Shown here piece after piece: positions 20,877-34,200 of a stretch of DNA of 64,000 nucleotides (position 1 is its first letter; the number at the start of each line of letters is the position of its first letter). The translations under genes and the position numbers were made by a program. Below the pieces are notes generated by a model. The model ran no database searches. It was given only the letters and a program-made list of their open reading frames with translations, and was not told the origin of the DNA. The DNA lies in contig JAUJYN010000023.1 of the NCBI GenBank assembly GCA_030737835.1, positions 2,234,201-2,298,200 of the forward strand. Direction: 5' to 3'. Origin of the DNA: Acorus gramineus. Taxonomy: Eukaryota > Streptophyta > Magnoliopsida > Acorales > Acoraceae.

Positions 20877-21186
20877 AGCGGAGCGCTCGGGTGCTGGGGC
20901 GCGCGCGGAGGAGGCGCGGGGCGAGGAGCCGTCCGCGAGGCGTGCGCGGGGCGTGGAGCGTGCGCAAGGCGTGCGGGGCGCGTGCGGGCTGCCGCGGCTG
21001 GGCTCGGTGGACGCGCGGGGCCCCGGGCGGTGCGCGGCGGCGCGTCCGGGCGGTCGGGTGGCCGTGCGGGTGGTGGCCGGCCGTGCGGGTGGTTGCCGGG
21101 GGGGTGTTGGATGTTTGTTTGAGTGTGTTATGTATTTTTGGGATAACTGTGGATTTATTCTAACCAGTTAATACCTTGTCTTGCAG

Positions 21187-21222
21187 ATCTCGACGGACGG
21201 TCGCGCGTCGACCCGATTCCCG
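21187..21222 (+). other. Conserved 36-nt putative microexon, A3
   Basis: It starts ATCTCGACGG, is preceded by TTGCAG and is followed by GTGAGT. Confidence 0.5.
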
Positions 21223-23815
21223 GTGAGTGGGACAACCCAACCCAGTTTGGGAGGCGCTACATGCTTTGGGCGTGTACCGCCCTCCCCTGGGGCTTATAGT
21301 TAGTATTAACTGCTTTGATGTAATCCATGTATGCATGATGTGTGTGTAGAATTGCATGCCACCCTAGATTGTGTGATAGGGACTTGTACCCTTAGGATTG
21401 TGCATGAGCCATGCATCCTGCCTCCCTGTTATCATGCTAGGAAAGCCCGACCTGTGCATGCGTCCTATTAGTTTGGTTTATTTAATTAAATGCGAACTGT
21501 AATAATAGATAGCATGCTTAGGGAATATAAGGGGGGGCCTTGCGAGGTTAACATTGAGACCCGGGTTAGGGTACTCCGTGTTCCTCGTTTGGTTGTCGGA
21601 TGTCCTACATCGGGACCTCAGGTTACCCTCCCAAGGTCTCTATTTCCTCTGAATCATGATTAGAAAATGCATGTTCCCCGCATCCTGGTTATGCGCGCTG
21701 GTGGAATTCTGAGGAATTCGAGACATTAGAGTCTTAGAGATGTGCTGTCAGCGGATCCGATTGGATCATATGCGATGGATAGGCTGTTCTGTTCCCCTCG
21801 TCGGATCCGTGTAGAGACTACCTCGGCGTTAGACAGGTTGTCCCGTGCAGGGGCTCCCACTAGTAGGCGCCTCCTGACTTGGAAGGACTGCGCTGAACAT
21901 GGGAGTGGCCAAACAACCGCGGAGTGAGGAGAGACTATCGGTGGACCAAGGGTAACCAACAGCCTAGTCAGTCCCAAGAGCCTAGGTCACCTGTTGAGAG
22001 GTGAGGGTGAGGGTATGGTGGGCCGGCGATGCGACGACCCACAGGTTTATGAATGGATGATTATCAACCCGCTAAGTCCCAACATCCTAGGTCACCTGTT
22101 GAGGGTGAGGGTGAGGGTGAGGGTATGGAGTTCGGCGATGAACGAACCCCCGGATTGGTGATGTTATGCCACTTGTGGCTTATGAATTGATTAAATGTGG
22201 TTAATATGACTGTATGCATGGGTTGTGCTATTCACTGAGCGTGTGGCTCACCCCTCGCATATTGCCTTTTCAGTGATCTCTGAGGGAGGAGCTTCCCGAG
22301 CGACTACACCGGCAGAGGGCAGCGCCGCGTCCCACGAGTTTTGAGGCCATCAGCACCCTTCTTTCTGTTGTATGTATATGTTCTGTGCTTGGGCACTTAG
22401 TTGGATTATATTTGGATTTTGTTGTGTATATGTAGGACATGTTGGCTCTCACAGGACTTATGATTATGTATCGAGTCTGTAGTATGTTTTTGACTACAGA
22501 CTCAGTCTTTTAGCTTCTGCACTCGGTGTATATATTATGTCAGCCCTGCTTTTATCTGTGTGTCATTTTAGTGATTGTTTGTGGTTTATTATTGATTTCC
22601 TGTCACTGATATCATATATACACTTGCCGCGTCCCGGGGACGGCCGCCCTGGGGCGTGACAGTGTGTGTGGTCCCCTTTAAGTCCACGCCTAGGACTAGG
22701 ATTTTCCCCTATTCATCATCTTCTCCACTCAATCTCTCTCTCCTCCTCTCTTTAAATCCCCCATATGATCTAGCTAGAGGGGTTAAAATAAAAAACCCTA
22801 AGAAGAGAAAGGATAGGTATTGTCCCGATCTGTCTTCCGGTGGTCTCGGATTCGAATTCCCTCATGTGTGACCCCTTCTCATGGTCTCTTTTCTCCTCTG
22901 ATTTCAGCCCTCTTAGGCTGAGTTAAAGGCTCGGTGGTGGTGTCTTGGTGGTGGTATTTCGGTGCGCGAAGAGCACCCGATCTCCTTCCCTTCCCTTCCT
23001 CTCCTTTGGGTGAGTTTCCTTTCCTTCCATTTCTTGTCTAGATGTTTGTTTAGGTGTGTTTGTGGGAGTGAAAGATATGTTTGGTGGTTTGGGGGGCTGT
23101 TGGGGGCTGTTGGAGGGCTGAGAGGGGTGGTAGAGCCGGCTTGGGCAGTGCGGGCTCCTTGGCGCAGGCAGGCAGGCAGTGCGGGCTCCTCGCGCGCATG
23201 TAGGCGGGCAGGCTGGCAGGCACTGGGCGCGTGCTGCCGAGCGCGCTAGGCGCGGGCTGTCGGGCGTGCGCGTGGGCGCGTGCGGGTGCTGCGCAGGGGG
23301 CGCAGTACGTGGGTTGAGCGGGTTACATGCGGGTGCTGCGCAGGGGGCGCAGTGCGCGCAGGGCCAGCGGGGAGTGCATGCGGGGCGCTGTGTCGGGGCG
23401 CAGTGCGGGCGAGTGTGCGCTCGAGGCTCTGCGCTAGGTCGCAGTGCGCGCGGGTGCATCCGGGGCAGGACGCGCGGTGCGCACGGGCGCGCGTGCGTGC
23501 GTCCGAGCGTACGGTGTGTCTGGCCTCGCGGGCTGGGCGCGACGACGTGTCTGGGCGTGCGGCAGGGGTTCGGCAGCGTGTCTGGGCGTGCGGGCAGGGG
23601 CTCGGCAGTGCGTCTGGGCGCGCGGGCTGGGGCGCGGCTATGCGCCCGGGGCGGGTGGCCGTGCGGAGGGTTGCCCGGGGTTTCGGGTGAGTCGGGGTGC
23701 TCGGACTCGCGTGCGTACGGGCCGTATGTACGCTTGTCCGAGTGTTGGGTATTTTTAGTGTATTTTTGTATGTATTTGTGTATTTTACTCACCGTGTTAA
23801 ATACCTGTCTTGCAG

Positions 23816-23851
23816 ATCTTGACGGACGGTCACGCGACGACCTGGGTATTG
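23816..23851 (+). other. Conserved 36-nt putative microexon, A2
   Basis: It starts ATCTTGACGG and lies between TTGCAG and GTGAGT, as in A1. Confidence 0.5.
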
Positions 23852-26006
23852 GTGAGTGGGACAATCCAACCCAGTAGGGAGGCGTTATATGCACTTGGGC
23901 GTGTACCGTCCTCCCCTAGGGCACCATAGTTTAATATTAACTTGTATAATATGTAATCTATGCAAGCATGATTGGTATGTAGTATGCATGTCACCCTAGA
24001 CCTTGTATGTTAGGGACTTGCACCCTTAGGATATGTGTAAGAGCCATGCATCCTGACACCATGTTTTCATGCTAGGAAAACCTCGACCTATGCATGTGTC
24101 CTATTAGTTTAATTTATTAAATTAAATGCGAACTTATGGTATTTTAGCATGCCTTAGGGAATATTATAAGGGGCCTTGCGAGGTCAGCATTGAGACCCGG
24201 GCTAGGGTACTTCGTGTTCCTTGTTTGGTTGTCGGGATATCCTATATCGGGACCTCATGGTGCCCTCCCAAGGTTTCTTTTCCCAATAATATTATAATAT
24301 GTGTCTCCCCGCATCTTAGTTATGCGCCCTGGAGGAATTTTGAGGAATTCACGACATTTATAAGTTGAGATCGGTTGGCGGATCCAAGTGGATCGTATGC
24401 GTGTGGATAGGCTGTTTCCTTTCCCTTCGTTGGATCCGTATAGAGACTGCCCCAACGTTAGACAGGCCTTCCTGACAAAGGGCTCCATCAGTAGGCACCT
24501 CCTGATTTGGGTTCGGACTGTGCTGAATTGTGGGAGCGGACCAGGCGGCCTACGGAGTGGAGGAGAGACTATCGGTGGACCAAGGGTGATTAACAGCCTA
24601 GTCAGTCCCAATATCCTATGTCCCCTATTGGAGAGTGAGGGTGAGGGTGTGGTAGGTCAGCGATGTCGCGACCCACTGGTTTTGTGTATTTCCTGCCACT
24701 TAGAGGTTTTGATTTAATTGTGGTTAATACAAATTGTGATGCATGGGTTGTGCTATTCACTGAGCGTGTGGCTCACCCCTCGCATAATTTTTGTCCAGTT
24801 ATTACTGAGTCGGACTTGAAGGAGGAGCTCCCCGAGGGACGACATCAGTAGCGGAGGAGCGCCACGTCCCGCGAGTGTTAGAGGCCATCAACATCCTTTC
24901 TTTTGATTGTATGTATTATATTTCCGTGCTTGGGCACTCGTTTGTATATTACTTGGATGTATTTGTATATTGGCTCTCACAGGACAGTTGATTATGTATC
25001 GAGTCTGTAGTATGTTTTTGAATTACAGACTCAGCCTTTTGGCTTCCGCTATCTGTGTATATATCATGTCAGCCTTGCTTTCGTCTATGTTGTCATTTTA
25101 GTTGTTGTTTAGAGTATGTTATTGATCTCATGTATAGACTGCTGATATCATGTATACACTTGCCGCGTCCCGGGGACGGCCGCCCTGGGGCGTGACACTT
25201 GGTCTCCTTTTCCTCTCTTTGTGTGTGGAGAAGGAGGAGGAAGAAGCAAAGGAAGGAGAAGGTGAAGGAGGAAGTGCAAGGTGTGTGTGTTTGTGCATGT
25301 GTTGTTGTTGTGGTTTCTCCTCTCTCAAGCACCCTCTCATGTCTTCCCCCCCCCCCCCCTGATTTGCAGCCAAAGAAGGCTGAGGAGGGCTGAGGAGGTG
25401 GTGGTAGTGGTGGTGGTGGTTGAGGTGGTTGCAGGTGCATCGAGGGCCCCCGAATCTCCCCCCTTCATTCCCCCTCCCTAGGTGAGCTCTTCCCCTTCTT
25501 TTCTTGGTTTTTTCATGGCTTAGGGGTTGTGGGGAAGTCATGCATGCTAGGTAGTTGGTTTAGGGTGAGTGAGAAGTGTGGGGGAGGGGTTAAAGGGGTT
25601 AAAAGGGTGCTGGGCGCGCGCGCAGGTCTGTCCGCGCGCAGAAGAGCGCGCAGAGGGGCCCTGGCAGGAGCAGGCAGGCGCGTGCGCGTGCGGGAGGAGC
25701 GGGCGCGCGGGTGCACGCGGACGCTGGCAGCGAGCGGGGTGCGCGCGGGGCAATGCGTCTGGGCGTGCGCGTGGGCATGCGGCAAGGTGCCAGTGCGCGC
25801 GCGCGGGTGCGTGCGCGTGCTGGGGAATGTGCGGGGCTGGCCAAGGTGTCGGGCAGGTGTTGGGGCACTTGGGCAAGCGTGCGTACGCGCGTGCTCGCAT
25901 GCGTGCGAGCCCGTATGCGTACATGACTAAGTCTTTGGTATTTCTAGTAATTTCTAAGTGTTATAATGTGTTGTTACTCACCAAATTTGATGCCCTTACC
26001 TTGCAG

Positions 26007-26043
26007 ATCTCGTCGGATGGGATGCGCGAGGTCCCGGGTTGAG
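26007..26043 (+). other. Conserved 37-nt putative microexon, B1 5' LTR
   Basis: It starts ATCTCGTCGGATGGG, between TTGCAG and GTGAGT. The upstream donor is CTAG then GTGAGC at 25482, and the downstream acceptor TTTTCAG ends at 28088. Confidence 0.5.
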
Positions 26044-28476
26044 GTGAGTGGTTTGGTCCAATCCCCCCCCCCCTCTCGAGATGCGCTCGACGCGCGTAGT
26101 CGTGCGTCGCGCATCGATGGGGCGTCCTAGCTATACTACTTGTGTAGATAAGTGGTATGACCTTGCTTAGACTATAATATGTTAGATATCTTACATGCTA
26201 GGCTTATATTACATGTATTGTATCAATGTATGAATGATTGTGTTGCATGCGCCCCTCTAGTATGGGCATGTATTGCTGTAATGTGTATTGATGTATAGAA
26301 TATGGCATGCCTTAGGTAGTATTGTAATACTACTCCCACCATATTAATTGGAATATCCAGCATGATTAAGTCTGGGTTAATAACGGGCACCTGCCTAATA
26401 TTCCCTTGCGATAAGACTCGAGGGCGTGGTGTAGTTATTGCGCCCATGCTAATGGGGCAAAGCTATGACCGACTTCATGAGATGATGATCTCTCTCGCCC
26501 TCTCCCTCTGCACGGACTGAGTAAGTAGATGCGATTTCCTACTCGACTCAGGTTCGTTTGGAATATTGGCATGCACCTGTTAGTGCGCGAGATTGCGCTT
26601 GACCCTTACCTTTTAAGTTGGTGATATCCAACGCATGCTTAAGTTAGGCCTTGTGTGCTTATGTGATTAATGACCATGTATGCATGTTGTATGATTTATT
26701 ATGATGTAAATCTATGATTAGGGAGTATCCCTATGATTAATTGATATGTGATCGTGCATATGGTTCATGCACATAACTAAGATTAAATTCTCCTATAAAA
26801 TATATGCGCATGTTAAAACTAATTAGGCCTATCTGAAATAGGCATGGGTATGACCCGTTGTCGGGTTGTACCTTATTAGTCAGAGCGCTAGCGATGTAAT
26901 CGCCCCCGTGCATCCGAGCGATGCACTCGTTTGGAATTCAGAAGAATTCATTATCTTATCGGTTTTGTTAAAACCGGTAGTTGTGGCAGTAAGCTAGGCC
27001 TACCCGTGCTAGGCGTGTATATGAACCGCCTGTTGGGTTATGTGCCTTGGGATTATTTCTACGTGAAAGCAGAGGCAACCCCTTGTGTCCGAGCGACGCA
27101 ACCATGTGGGAGTACAATAGTATTCGATATCATCGATATGTGATTATCGAGAGTAGTTGTTTTTCCATTGGGTTCGCTTTGCGAACATGGAGTGTTTCCT
27201 CCCAATGTTGTCCGTGTTGAAGCGGGCCGGGTTAAAGCTGTCCTGACAGAGGGCTCCCATCCGTAGGTACCACCGATGCGTTCAGAAACGTACTGATCGT
27301 GGGAGTATACCAGGTAGAGGCTACCCGGGAGAGGGCTAACGAATGATATTGCGAGCGTGGAATCGTTCTCCCTTTCGTTGGATCCGATGTAGGAACTTCC
27401 CGGCGTTGGAAAAGCTGTCCTGACAGAGGGCTCCCATCCGTAGGTACCACCGAGGCGTTCGGAAGCGTACTGATCGTGGGAGTATACGAGGTAGTGACTA
27501 CCCGGGGAAAGGGCTACCGGTGGACCAAGGGTGTAGAGGAGTCTAATCTCTCCAAAAGTCCTATGTCACCTGTAAAGGGTGAGGGTGAGGATGAGGTGAA
27601 GACACGTCGCCGCGTGACCCATTCGTGGTTCGTCCGTTCCCATAGTTGTTGGGTCTGGTTGCGTATCGATGTTCAAAGACATCGTTGGGCAGTTATCTCG
27701 ATGTAGATGATTTAGTAGTGTTGTGTAGACCAGTAATTCAGGGTCTCGTCGACCAACGGTATGGTCTCTCCCCAAGAGACCCAAGAGTCTCCCTCCGGGA
27801 GTGAGGGTGAGGGTGAGGTTGGTGATCCAGTAGTGTTGTGTGGACCAGTAATCCCGGGTCTCCTCGACCAACGGTATGGTCTCTCCCCAAAGACCCAAGA
27901 GTCTTCCTCCGGGAGTGAGGGTGAGGGTGAGGTTGGTCGCGCCGCCGCGTGACCCTGTTATCCATTGGGTTTCTACCCATGTTTTTCCTTGAAAGAAAAT
28001 TGTGTTAGCATTGAACTGTTGTATCGTGATTGGTTTCCAGCCACTCACTGAGCTTGTAGCTCACCCCTCGCATACTGTTTCTTTTCAGGGGCAGTGTTGG
28101 GCGTGGAGCGGGAGCTTTCCTGTGGCGTGGTTTTACGGGCGTGGAGCGTTCTTCCGGCAAGTGGCTAGTGCGAGGCTGTCAGCAGTCCTAGAGACATTTT
28201 ATGTATTGTAAATCGTGGATGTGGCACATGTTGTATTTTATTTGGACTAGACTTGGCTCTCACAGTTCAGTGATTGTGTATTCGAGTCTGTAATAATGTT
28301 TTTTGTTTACAGACATTGTTTATATATTATGCTTCCACTTTTCAGTCAGTTATCATTATCTTTGCTTTGCCACCTTGTGTGTTGTTGTTGGAGTCTTTAT
28401 TGACCTCAGGTATTGATAGCTGATATTTAATTATTGCCACGTCTCGGGGACAGCCGCCCTGGAGCGTGACAAAAGT

Positions 28477-28489
28477 TGGTATCAGAGCC
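28477..28489 (+). other. Primer-binding site of B1
   Basis: TGGTATCAGAGCC lies five bases after the LTR end at 28471, identical to the site at 9875. Confidence 0.9.
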
Positions 28490-31210
28490 TGGTCCTGTCA
28501 GAGCCTAAGTCTAGTCGTATAGATGATGAGTCGTAGGATTGCCATCCGAGTACTCTTGTTTTAGAAGTATATCTTAGGTTGCTGACATGCCTCCTCGCAT
28601 CCGTTGACGTGGACGTGACCCCCCAGGACCCACCCTTAAGTTGACGACTGGGTCAACTGAATAGGGTCAGTTATTGGATCTCTTGTGGTGGGATTAAGGC
28701 TTGGGTAGGAGATTCCAGCCCAGTAGTATGATAGTGATGAATTGGTTGCAATTTCTAAGGTATGGATTGCGTCTCGATAATGGAGCTTCTTTCCCGAGCA
28801 TCGGTATTGCTGGTAACCATGGAGTTCGCGTGCAGCGCCAGTTTCAAGTTTTGAGGATGTGGAGTATGGCTCATTAAGGGGTGATGTCTTCTTCCAGCCT
28901 TCCTACTCAGGATTAAGGGGCCTTGCAGGGTCATCGTTGAGACTCGGGTTAGGGTACTCCGTGTTCCTTGTTTGGTTGTTGGGATATCCTATATCGGGAC
29001 CTCAGGGTGCCATCCCAAGGTTTCTTTTCCCAGTCAAGGAAAAGAAGGTGCTGTAGCGAGTGGTGATGCGTACGATCAGGATTGGGTACATCCTATTGTA
29101 GCTTAGTGGGCGATTGCTTGTGGACTGGGTTCCATAGTGGCATCTGGAGTCGCTTCGATATATCATTGCGTGTTGTAGCTGCCCAATTGAGGCCAGAGCC
29201 CTGTGAGGTGCTCCCAGAGATAGTGGGCTTGTTGGTGCGCCCATATGGCAGAGATAGTGTGGCCCAGGTAGAGGCCACACCGGGAGAGTGCTACCGGATG
29301 ATATCGAGAGCGTGGACTCCCTGTGATAAATCTGCCCATGGAGTGCAGGATGCTGGAGTTCCAATGGTTATAGTTGAGCGACCTATCTCTGGCGGCATGT
29401 GAAGCACAGTTGTGGATACTGTCGCGTTTTGCCCCACATTGGTCGCAAATAAGGAGACACGATGCTAGCGTTCGTGATGGGACTCAACCGCCCTATCGGA
29501 TAGATGACGTCGCATAGGCATTGTCGAGGTTCGATGACCCCTTATTGCGTGTCTTGTGGATTAAGTGCGGTTGAGCAGCTTACCAAGCGCGTAACTGTCA
29601 TCATGAGCGCCAGCCATGCTCGAGGAGCAAAATTTGGATTTAATTGTTCGTGGTGTTGTTTTGATCTCCTCGTGGAGGTTGAAGATCAATTACCCTTGCC
29701 GCGAATCGATGATGTGTTTGACCAGCTCTGGAAGCCAGTGTCTTCTCTTAGATCGATCTTCGCACAAGGGTACCACAAGTCGGAGATCCGGGAGTTGGAC
29801 ATCCCGTAGATGGCCTTTTGTGACCGTTCAGGCACTACAAGTTTTAAGTATTGCCGTCGGGGTTGACGAATGCGCCGGATGCCTTCGTGGATCTCAAAAG
29901 TTTTATTGGGCTTCCGTGGACTACTTTGGGGTCTTCATTGAGATTGCTAGTGGTGCGATGAAAAAAAAAGGGCGATATGGGTGACCTTGTTTCCCCAGGT
30001 TGGCATGCCCTCAGGCAAAGTTTGAGAATCATCATCGCGTTGGAAAGCGTCAGTCCATGGAGATTCCTCAGTGGATGTGGGAGTGGGTTATCAGGAATTG
30101 TTGCGGACTCGCTAATGTCACGTTCGGGTCACGACGCCGTCTAGGTGATCATTGACCGACTGACTAAGTCCGCGCTTCCCTCCCAAATCCGATTGATTGA
30201 GTCTCTGGACGCTTTGACGTGGGTTTTCACCTTCGCGATTGTTCGTCTTCATGGCACTCCGGTCGGCGCTATTTTCGGTTGAGACGCGAGGGTTACTTTG
30301 AGGTTGTGGCGCAGCCTTGGCAGGCTTTGGCGCGAGCCTCCATTTAAGTATAGCGTTTCATCGCCGATGGACAGCCAGACAAAGGGGACGATTCAGACCT
30401 TGGAGGACATGCTAAGTGCCTGCGTGCTCGATGATGATGGTAGTTGGGTGAGGCACCACCCATTTGTTGGGGTATGCCTTGTGTGCTCGATGATGAGGAT
30501 ATTGGGGGAGGCACCACCCATTTGTTGGGTATGCCTGCAAGACGACTGCCATTCGAGCATCCAGATGGATCTGTGAAAGGCACTCTACAGGCGCAGTATT
30601 ATACCTCCCTTGTGTTGGGACGGTTGAGGAGCGCCAGTGGGAGGGGCACAAGTATTTATTTGACCTTGTAGTGGCCAGGTTGGTTCATGTGTGCATCCGC
30701 ACCTCCCAGAACCAACAGAAGGGCTACGCAGGTCATCGTCGCTAGGAGCTTACCTTCGGGTTTGGCGACTATGTTTTCCTGAAGGTGTTCGGGTTTAAGG
30801 GCACCCTCCGTTTCGACGTTCGGGGCAAGCTGAGTCGGCCCTTCATCGGACCGGTTCTCGTCTTTGAGTGGATTGGGGAGGTGGCTTGTCATCTAGCCTT
30901 TCCCCCACAGCTGGCTCATGCCCACGACGTCGTCCTTGTCTCATGGTCGAGGCGTTATGTCCACGATCCTGCTCATGTCATTCTGTTTGACCGTCTCATC
31001 CTCGAGCTGGATTTGTCGTTCGTGGAGCAGTGGATCGAGGTCAAGGACCAGCATGAGAAGAGGCTCCATGCTAAGACCGTTCCTTTGATTACAGTGTGTC
31101 GGTAGCGCCAGTCTGGTGCATGGACCACTTGGGAGCAAAAGGTCTATGCGTGATACTTGCTATATTCGGTCTTCCCTTTGGGTTTCCTTAAATTTCGAGG
31201 ACTAAATTTC
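28490..31210 (+). mobile_element. B1 interior: decayed Tekay-type gag-pol scraps
   Basis: Short stretches recall the 6759 element: a gag start near 28586, reverse-transcriptase text LPRIDDVFDQL near 29698, integrase text [14 protein letters not shown] near 30390, and an integrase or chromodomain end near 30780-31110. Large parts of gag and pol are missing and breaks are very many. The section about 28884-29050 is LTR-like rather than gag-pol. This is a deep fossil. Confidence 0.75.
28884..29050 (+). repeat. LTR-derived patch inside the B1 interior
   Basis: GGATTAAGGGGCCTTG, GTACTCCGTGTTCCTTG and TATCGGGACCTCA match the middle of family A LTRs (compare 3840-3960 and 24170-24280), not gag-pol. 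A matching patch occurs in the A8 interior (about 53690-53830). Confidence 0.75.
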
Positions 31211-31235
31211 CTAAGGGGGGGGGGGGGGGGGAGAA
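31211..31235 (+). other. Polypurine tract of B1
   Basis: CTAAG is followed by a long G-run and GAGAA, immediately before the 3' LTR. Confidence 0.8.
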
Positions 31236-34200
31236 TGTTATGCCTGTGTCATTTGGAGCCATTTCGGTTAAGCCTTGGTCACATCTGGGTCATTCAGGGC
31301 CTTTTCTTTTTTTCGATCGGAGTCGCTAAAATTTTGGCTTTTAGCCATCTGCGGGAGTTAGAGCACTCTGATTGGAAATCTAACTGCATATTATGGGTCC
31401 TGGTACCGTTTAGTACTACCCATAAAAATTTCATTGACTTCCGGTAACGTTCTGAAAGATATACAGTTCCGAATAGCATCCAGGTTTGGCCATTACTGGG
31501 TTTCGGTGGATGAGATATTTTCGCGTGTGTGATGCTTCTCCGCATGCTTCCCAATAAAGCAAAAATAAGTGGTTGAGTGAGGGTGAGCCTAACCCTAACC
31601 TCACCACCCCCTTATGGTCACCCCAAAACACTATTTGGGCATGGAAATGACCATTTTGCCCTCTCTCTCTCTCCCCTTCTCTCCCAACTCGTGGATCTCT
31701 CTTTCTCTCCCTCTCGTGGTCTCTTTTTCCTCTCTTTGTGTGTGGAGAAGGAGGAGGAAGAATCAAAGGAAGGAGAAGGTGAAGGAGGAAGTACAAGGTG
31801 TGTGTGTTTGTGCATTTGTTGTGGTTTCTCCTCTCTCAAGCACCCTCTCATGTCTTCCCCCCCCCCCCCCCGATTTGCAGCCAAAGAAGGCTGAGGAGGG
31901 CTGAGGAGGTGGTGGTAGTGGTGGTGGTGGTTGAGGTGGTTGCGGGTGCATCGAGGGCCCCTGAATCTCCCCCATTCATTCCCCCTCCCTAGGTGAGCTC
32001 TTCCCCTTCTTTTCTTGGTTTTTTCATGGCTTAGGGGTTGTGGGGAAGTCATGCATGCTAGGTAGTTGGTTTAGGGTGAGTGAGAAGTGTGGGGGAGGGG
32101 TTAAAGGGGTTAAAAGGGTGCTGGGCGCGCGCGCGGGTCTGTCCGCGCGCGCAGAGGGGCCGTGGCAGGCGCGTGCGCATGCACGCAGAAGCTGCGCGCG
32201 GGTGCGCGCGGACGTTGGCAGCCAGCGGAATGCCCGCAGGGCGTGCATGCGGGTGCGCGTGAGCGTGCGCGCGCGCGGGGCAGTGCGTCTGGGCGTGCGC
32301 CTAGGCATGCGGCAGGGTGCCAGTGCGCGCGCGCGCGTGCGTGCGTGTGCTGGGGCATGCGCGGGGCTGCCCAGGGTCTCGGGTAGGTGCTGGGGCACTT
32401 GGGCAGGCGTACGTACGCGCGTGCTCACGTGCGTGCGAGCCCGTATGCGTGCATGACTAAGTCTTAGGCATTTCTAGTAATTTCTAAGTGTTATAATGTG
32501 TTGTTACTCACCAAATTTGATGCCCTTACCTTGCAGATCTCGTCGGATGGGATGCGCGAGGTCCCGGGTTGAGGTGAGTGGTTTGGTCCAATCCCCCCCC
32601 CCCCCTCTCGAGATGCGCTCGACGCGCGTAGTCGTGCGTCGCGCATCGATGGGGCGTCCTAGCTATACTACTTGTGTAGATAAGTAGTATGACCATGCTT
32701 AGACTATAATATGTTAGATATCTTGCATGCTAGGCTTATATTACATGTATTGTATCCATGTATGAATGATTGTGTTGCATGCGCCCCTCTAGTATGGGCA
32801 TGTATTGCTGTAATGTGTATTGATGTATAGAATATGGCATGCCTTAGGTAGTATTGTAATACTACTCCCACCATATTAATTGGAATATCCAGCATGATTA
32901 AGTCAGGTTTAATAACGAGCACCTGCCTAATATTCCCTTGCGATAAGACTCGAGGGCGTGGTGTAGTTGTTGCGCCCATGCTAATGGGGCAAAGCTATGA
33001 CCGACTTCATGAGATGATGATCTCTCTCGCCCTCTCCCTCTGCACGGACTGAGTAAGTAGATGCGATTTCCTACTCGACTCAGGTTCGTTTGGAATATTG
33101 GCATGCACCTGTTAGTGCGCGAGATCGCGCTTGACCCTTACCTTTTAAGTTGGTGATATCCAACGCATGCTTAAGTTAGGCCTTGTGTGCCTATGTGATT
33201 AATGACCATGTATGCATGTTGTATGATTTATTATGATGTAAATCTATGATTAGGGAGTATCCCTATGATTAATTTATATGTGATTGTGCATATAGTTCAT
33301 GCACATAACTAAGATTAAATTCTCCTATAAAATATATGCGCATGTTAAAACTAATTAGGCCTATCTGAAATAGGCGTGGGTATGACCCGTTGTCGGGTTG
33401 TACCTTATTAGTCAGAGTGCTAGCGATGTAATCGCCCCCGTGCATCCGAGCGATGCACTCGTTTGGAATTCAGGAGAATTCATTATCTTATCGGTTTTGT
33501 TAAACCGATAGTTCTGGCATTAAGCTAGGCCTACCCGTGCTAGGCGTGTATATGAACCGCCTGTTGGGTTATGTGCCCTAGGATTATTTCTGCGTGAGAG
33601 CAGAGGCAACCCCCTTGTGTTCGAGCGACGCAAACGTGTGGGAGCACAATAGTATTCGATATCATCGATATGTGATTATCGAGAGTAGTTGTTTTTCCAT
33701 TGGGTTCGCTTTGCGAACATGGAGTGTTTCCTCCCAATGTTGTCCGTGTTGAAGCGGGCCGGGTTAAAGCTGTCCTGACAGAGGGCTCCCATCCGTAGGT
33801 ACCACCGATGCGTTCAGAAACGTACTGATCGTGGGAGTATACCAGGTAAAGGCTACCCGGGAGAGGGCTAACGAATGATATTGCGAGCGTGGAATCGTTC
33901 TCCCCTTCGTTGGATCAGATGTAGGAACTTCCCGGCGTTGGAAAAGCTGTCCTGACAGAGGGCTCCCATCCGTAGGTACCACCGAGGCGTTCGGAAGCGT
34001 ACTGATCGTGGGAGTATACCAGGTAGTGACTACCCGGGGAAAGGGCTACCGGTGGACCAAGGGTGTAGAGGAGTCTAATCTCTCCAAAAGTCCTGTGTCA
34101 CTTGTAAAGGGTGAGGGTGAGGATGAGGTGAAGACATGTCGCCGCGTGACCCATTCGTGGTTCGTCCGTTCCCATAGTTGTTGGGTCCGGTTGCGTATCG

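Larger units (their letters stand above)
19621..22661 (+). repeat. A3: solo LTR, subtype alpha
   Basis: A 3041-bp LTR with perfect target duplication GTGTG (19616-19620 and 22662-22666) sits inside A2. It is very close to the 5' LTR at 6759-9869 through both the promoter and the 3' half, including two G-rich hairpin units (about 21962-22160). Confidence 0.9.
19183..25197 (+). repeat. A2: solo LTR, subtype beta (pieces 19183-19620, 22662-25197)
   Basis: It runs from TGTTATATATGTGTCAC to GGCGTGACA and lies in a CT-rich tract of the B1 5' LTR. Without the A3 insertion it is about 2.97 kb. It closely resembles A1 and reverse copies A5 and A6. No clear target duplication is visible, perhaps because the tract is repetitive. 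Microexon-like block at 23816-23851. Confidence 0.85.
1431..28471 (+). repeat. B1 5' LTR (pieces 1431-1678, 18955-19182, 25198-28471)
   Basis: The three pieces line up end to end with the uninterrupted 3' LTR at 31236-35003. The first break falls at a TCCGG/TCCAG site where solo LTR B2 entered. The second falls in a CT-rich tract where A2 entered and shows no clear target duplication. The last piece carries a GC-rich tract, a microexon-like block at 26007-26043, a duplicated block about 176 bp apart (near 27237 and 27413) and two roughly 120-bp G-rich units (about 27720-27950). Confidence 0.85.

Noticed and set aside
22923-23894. Minus-strand open frame of 323 codons
   Set aside because: Same GC-rich tract in A2; Pro/Arg/Ala-rich text from composition, and not kept in A1 or A5 at protein level.
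19183-25197. A2 and A3 read as the two LTRs of one element
   Set aside because: A3 has its own perfect GTGTG duplication inside A2, and the parts of A2 on both sides join into one LTR.
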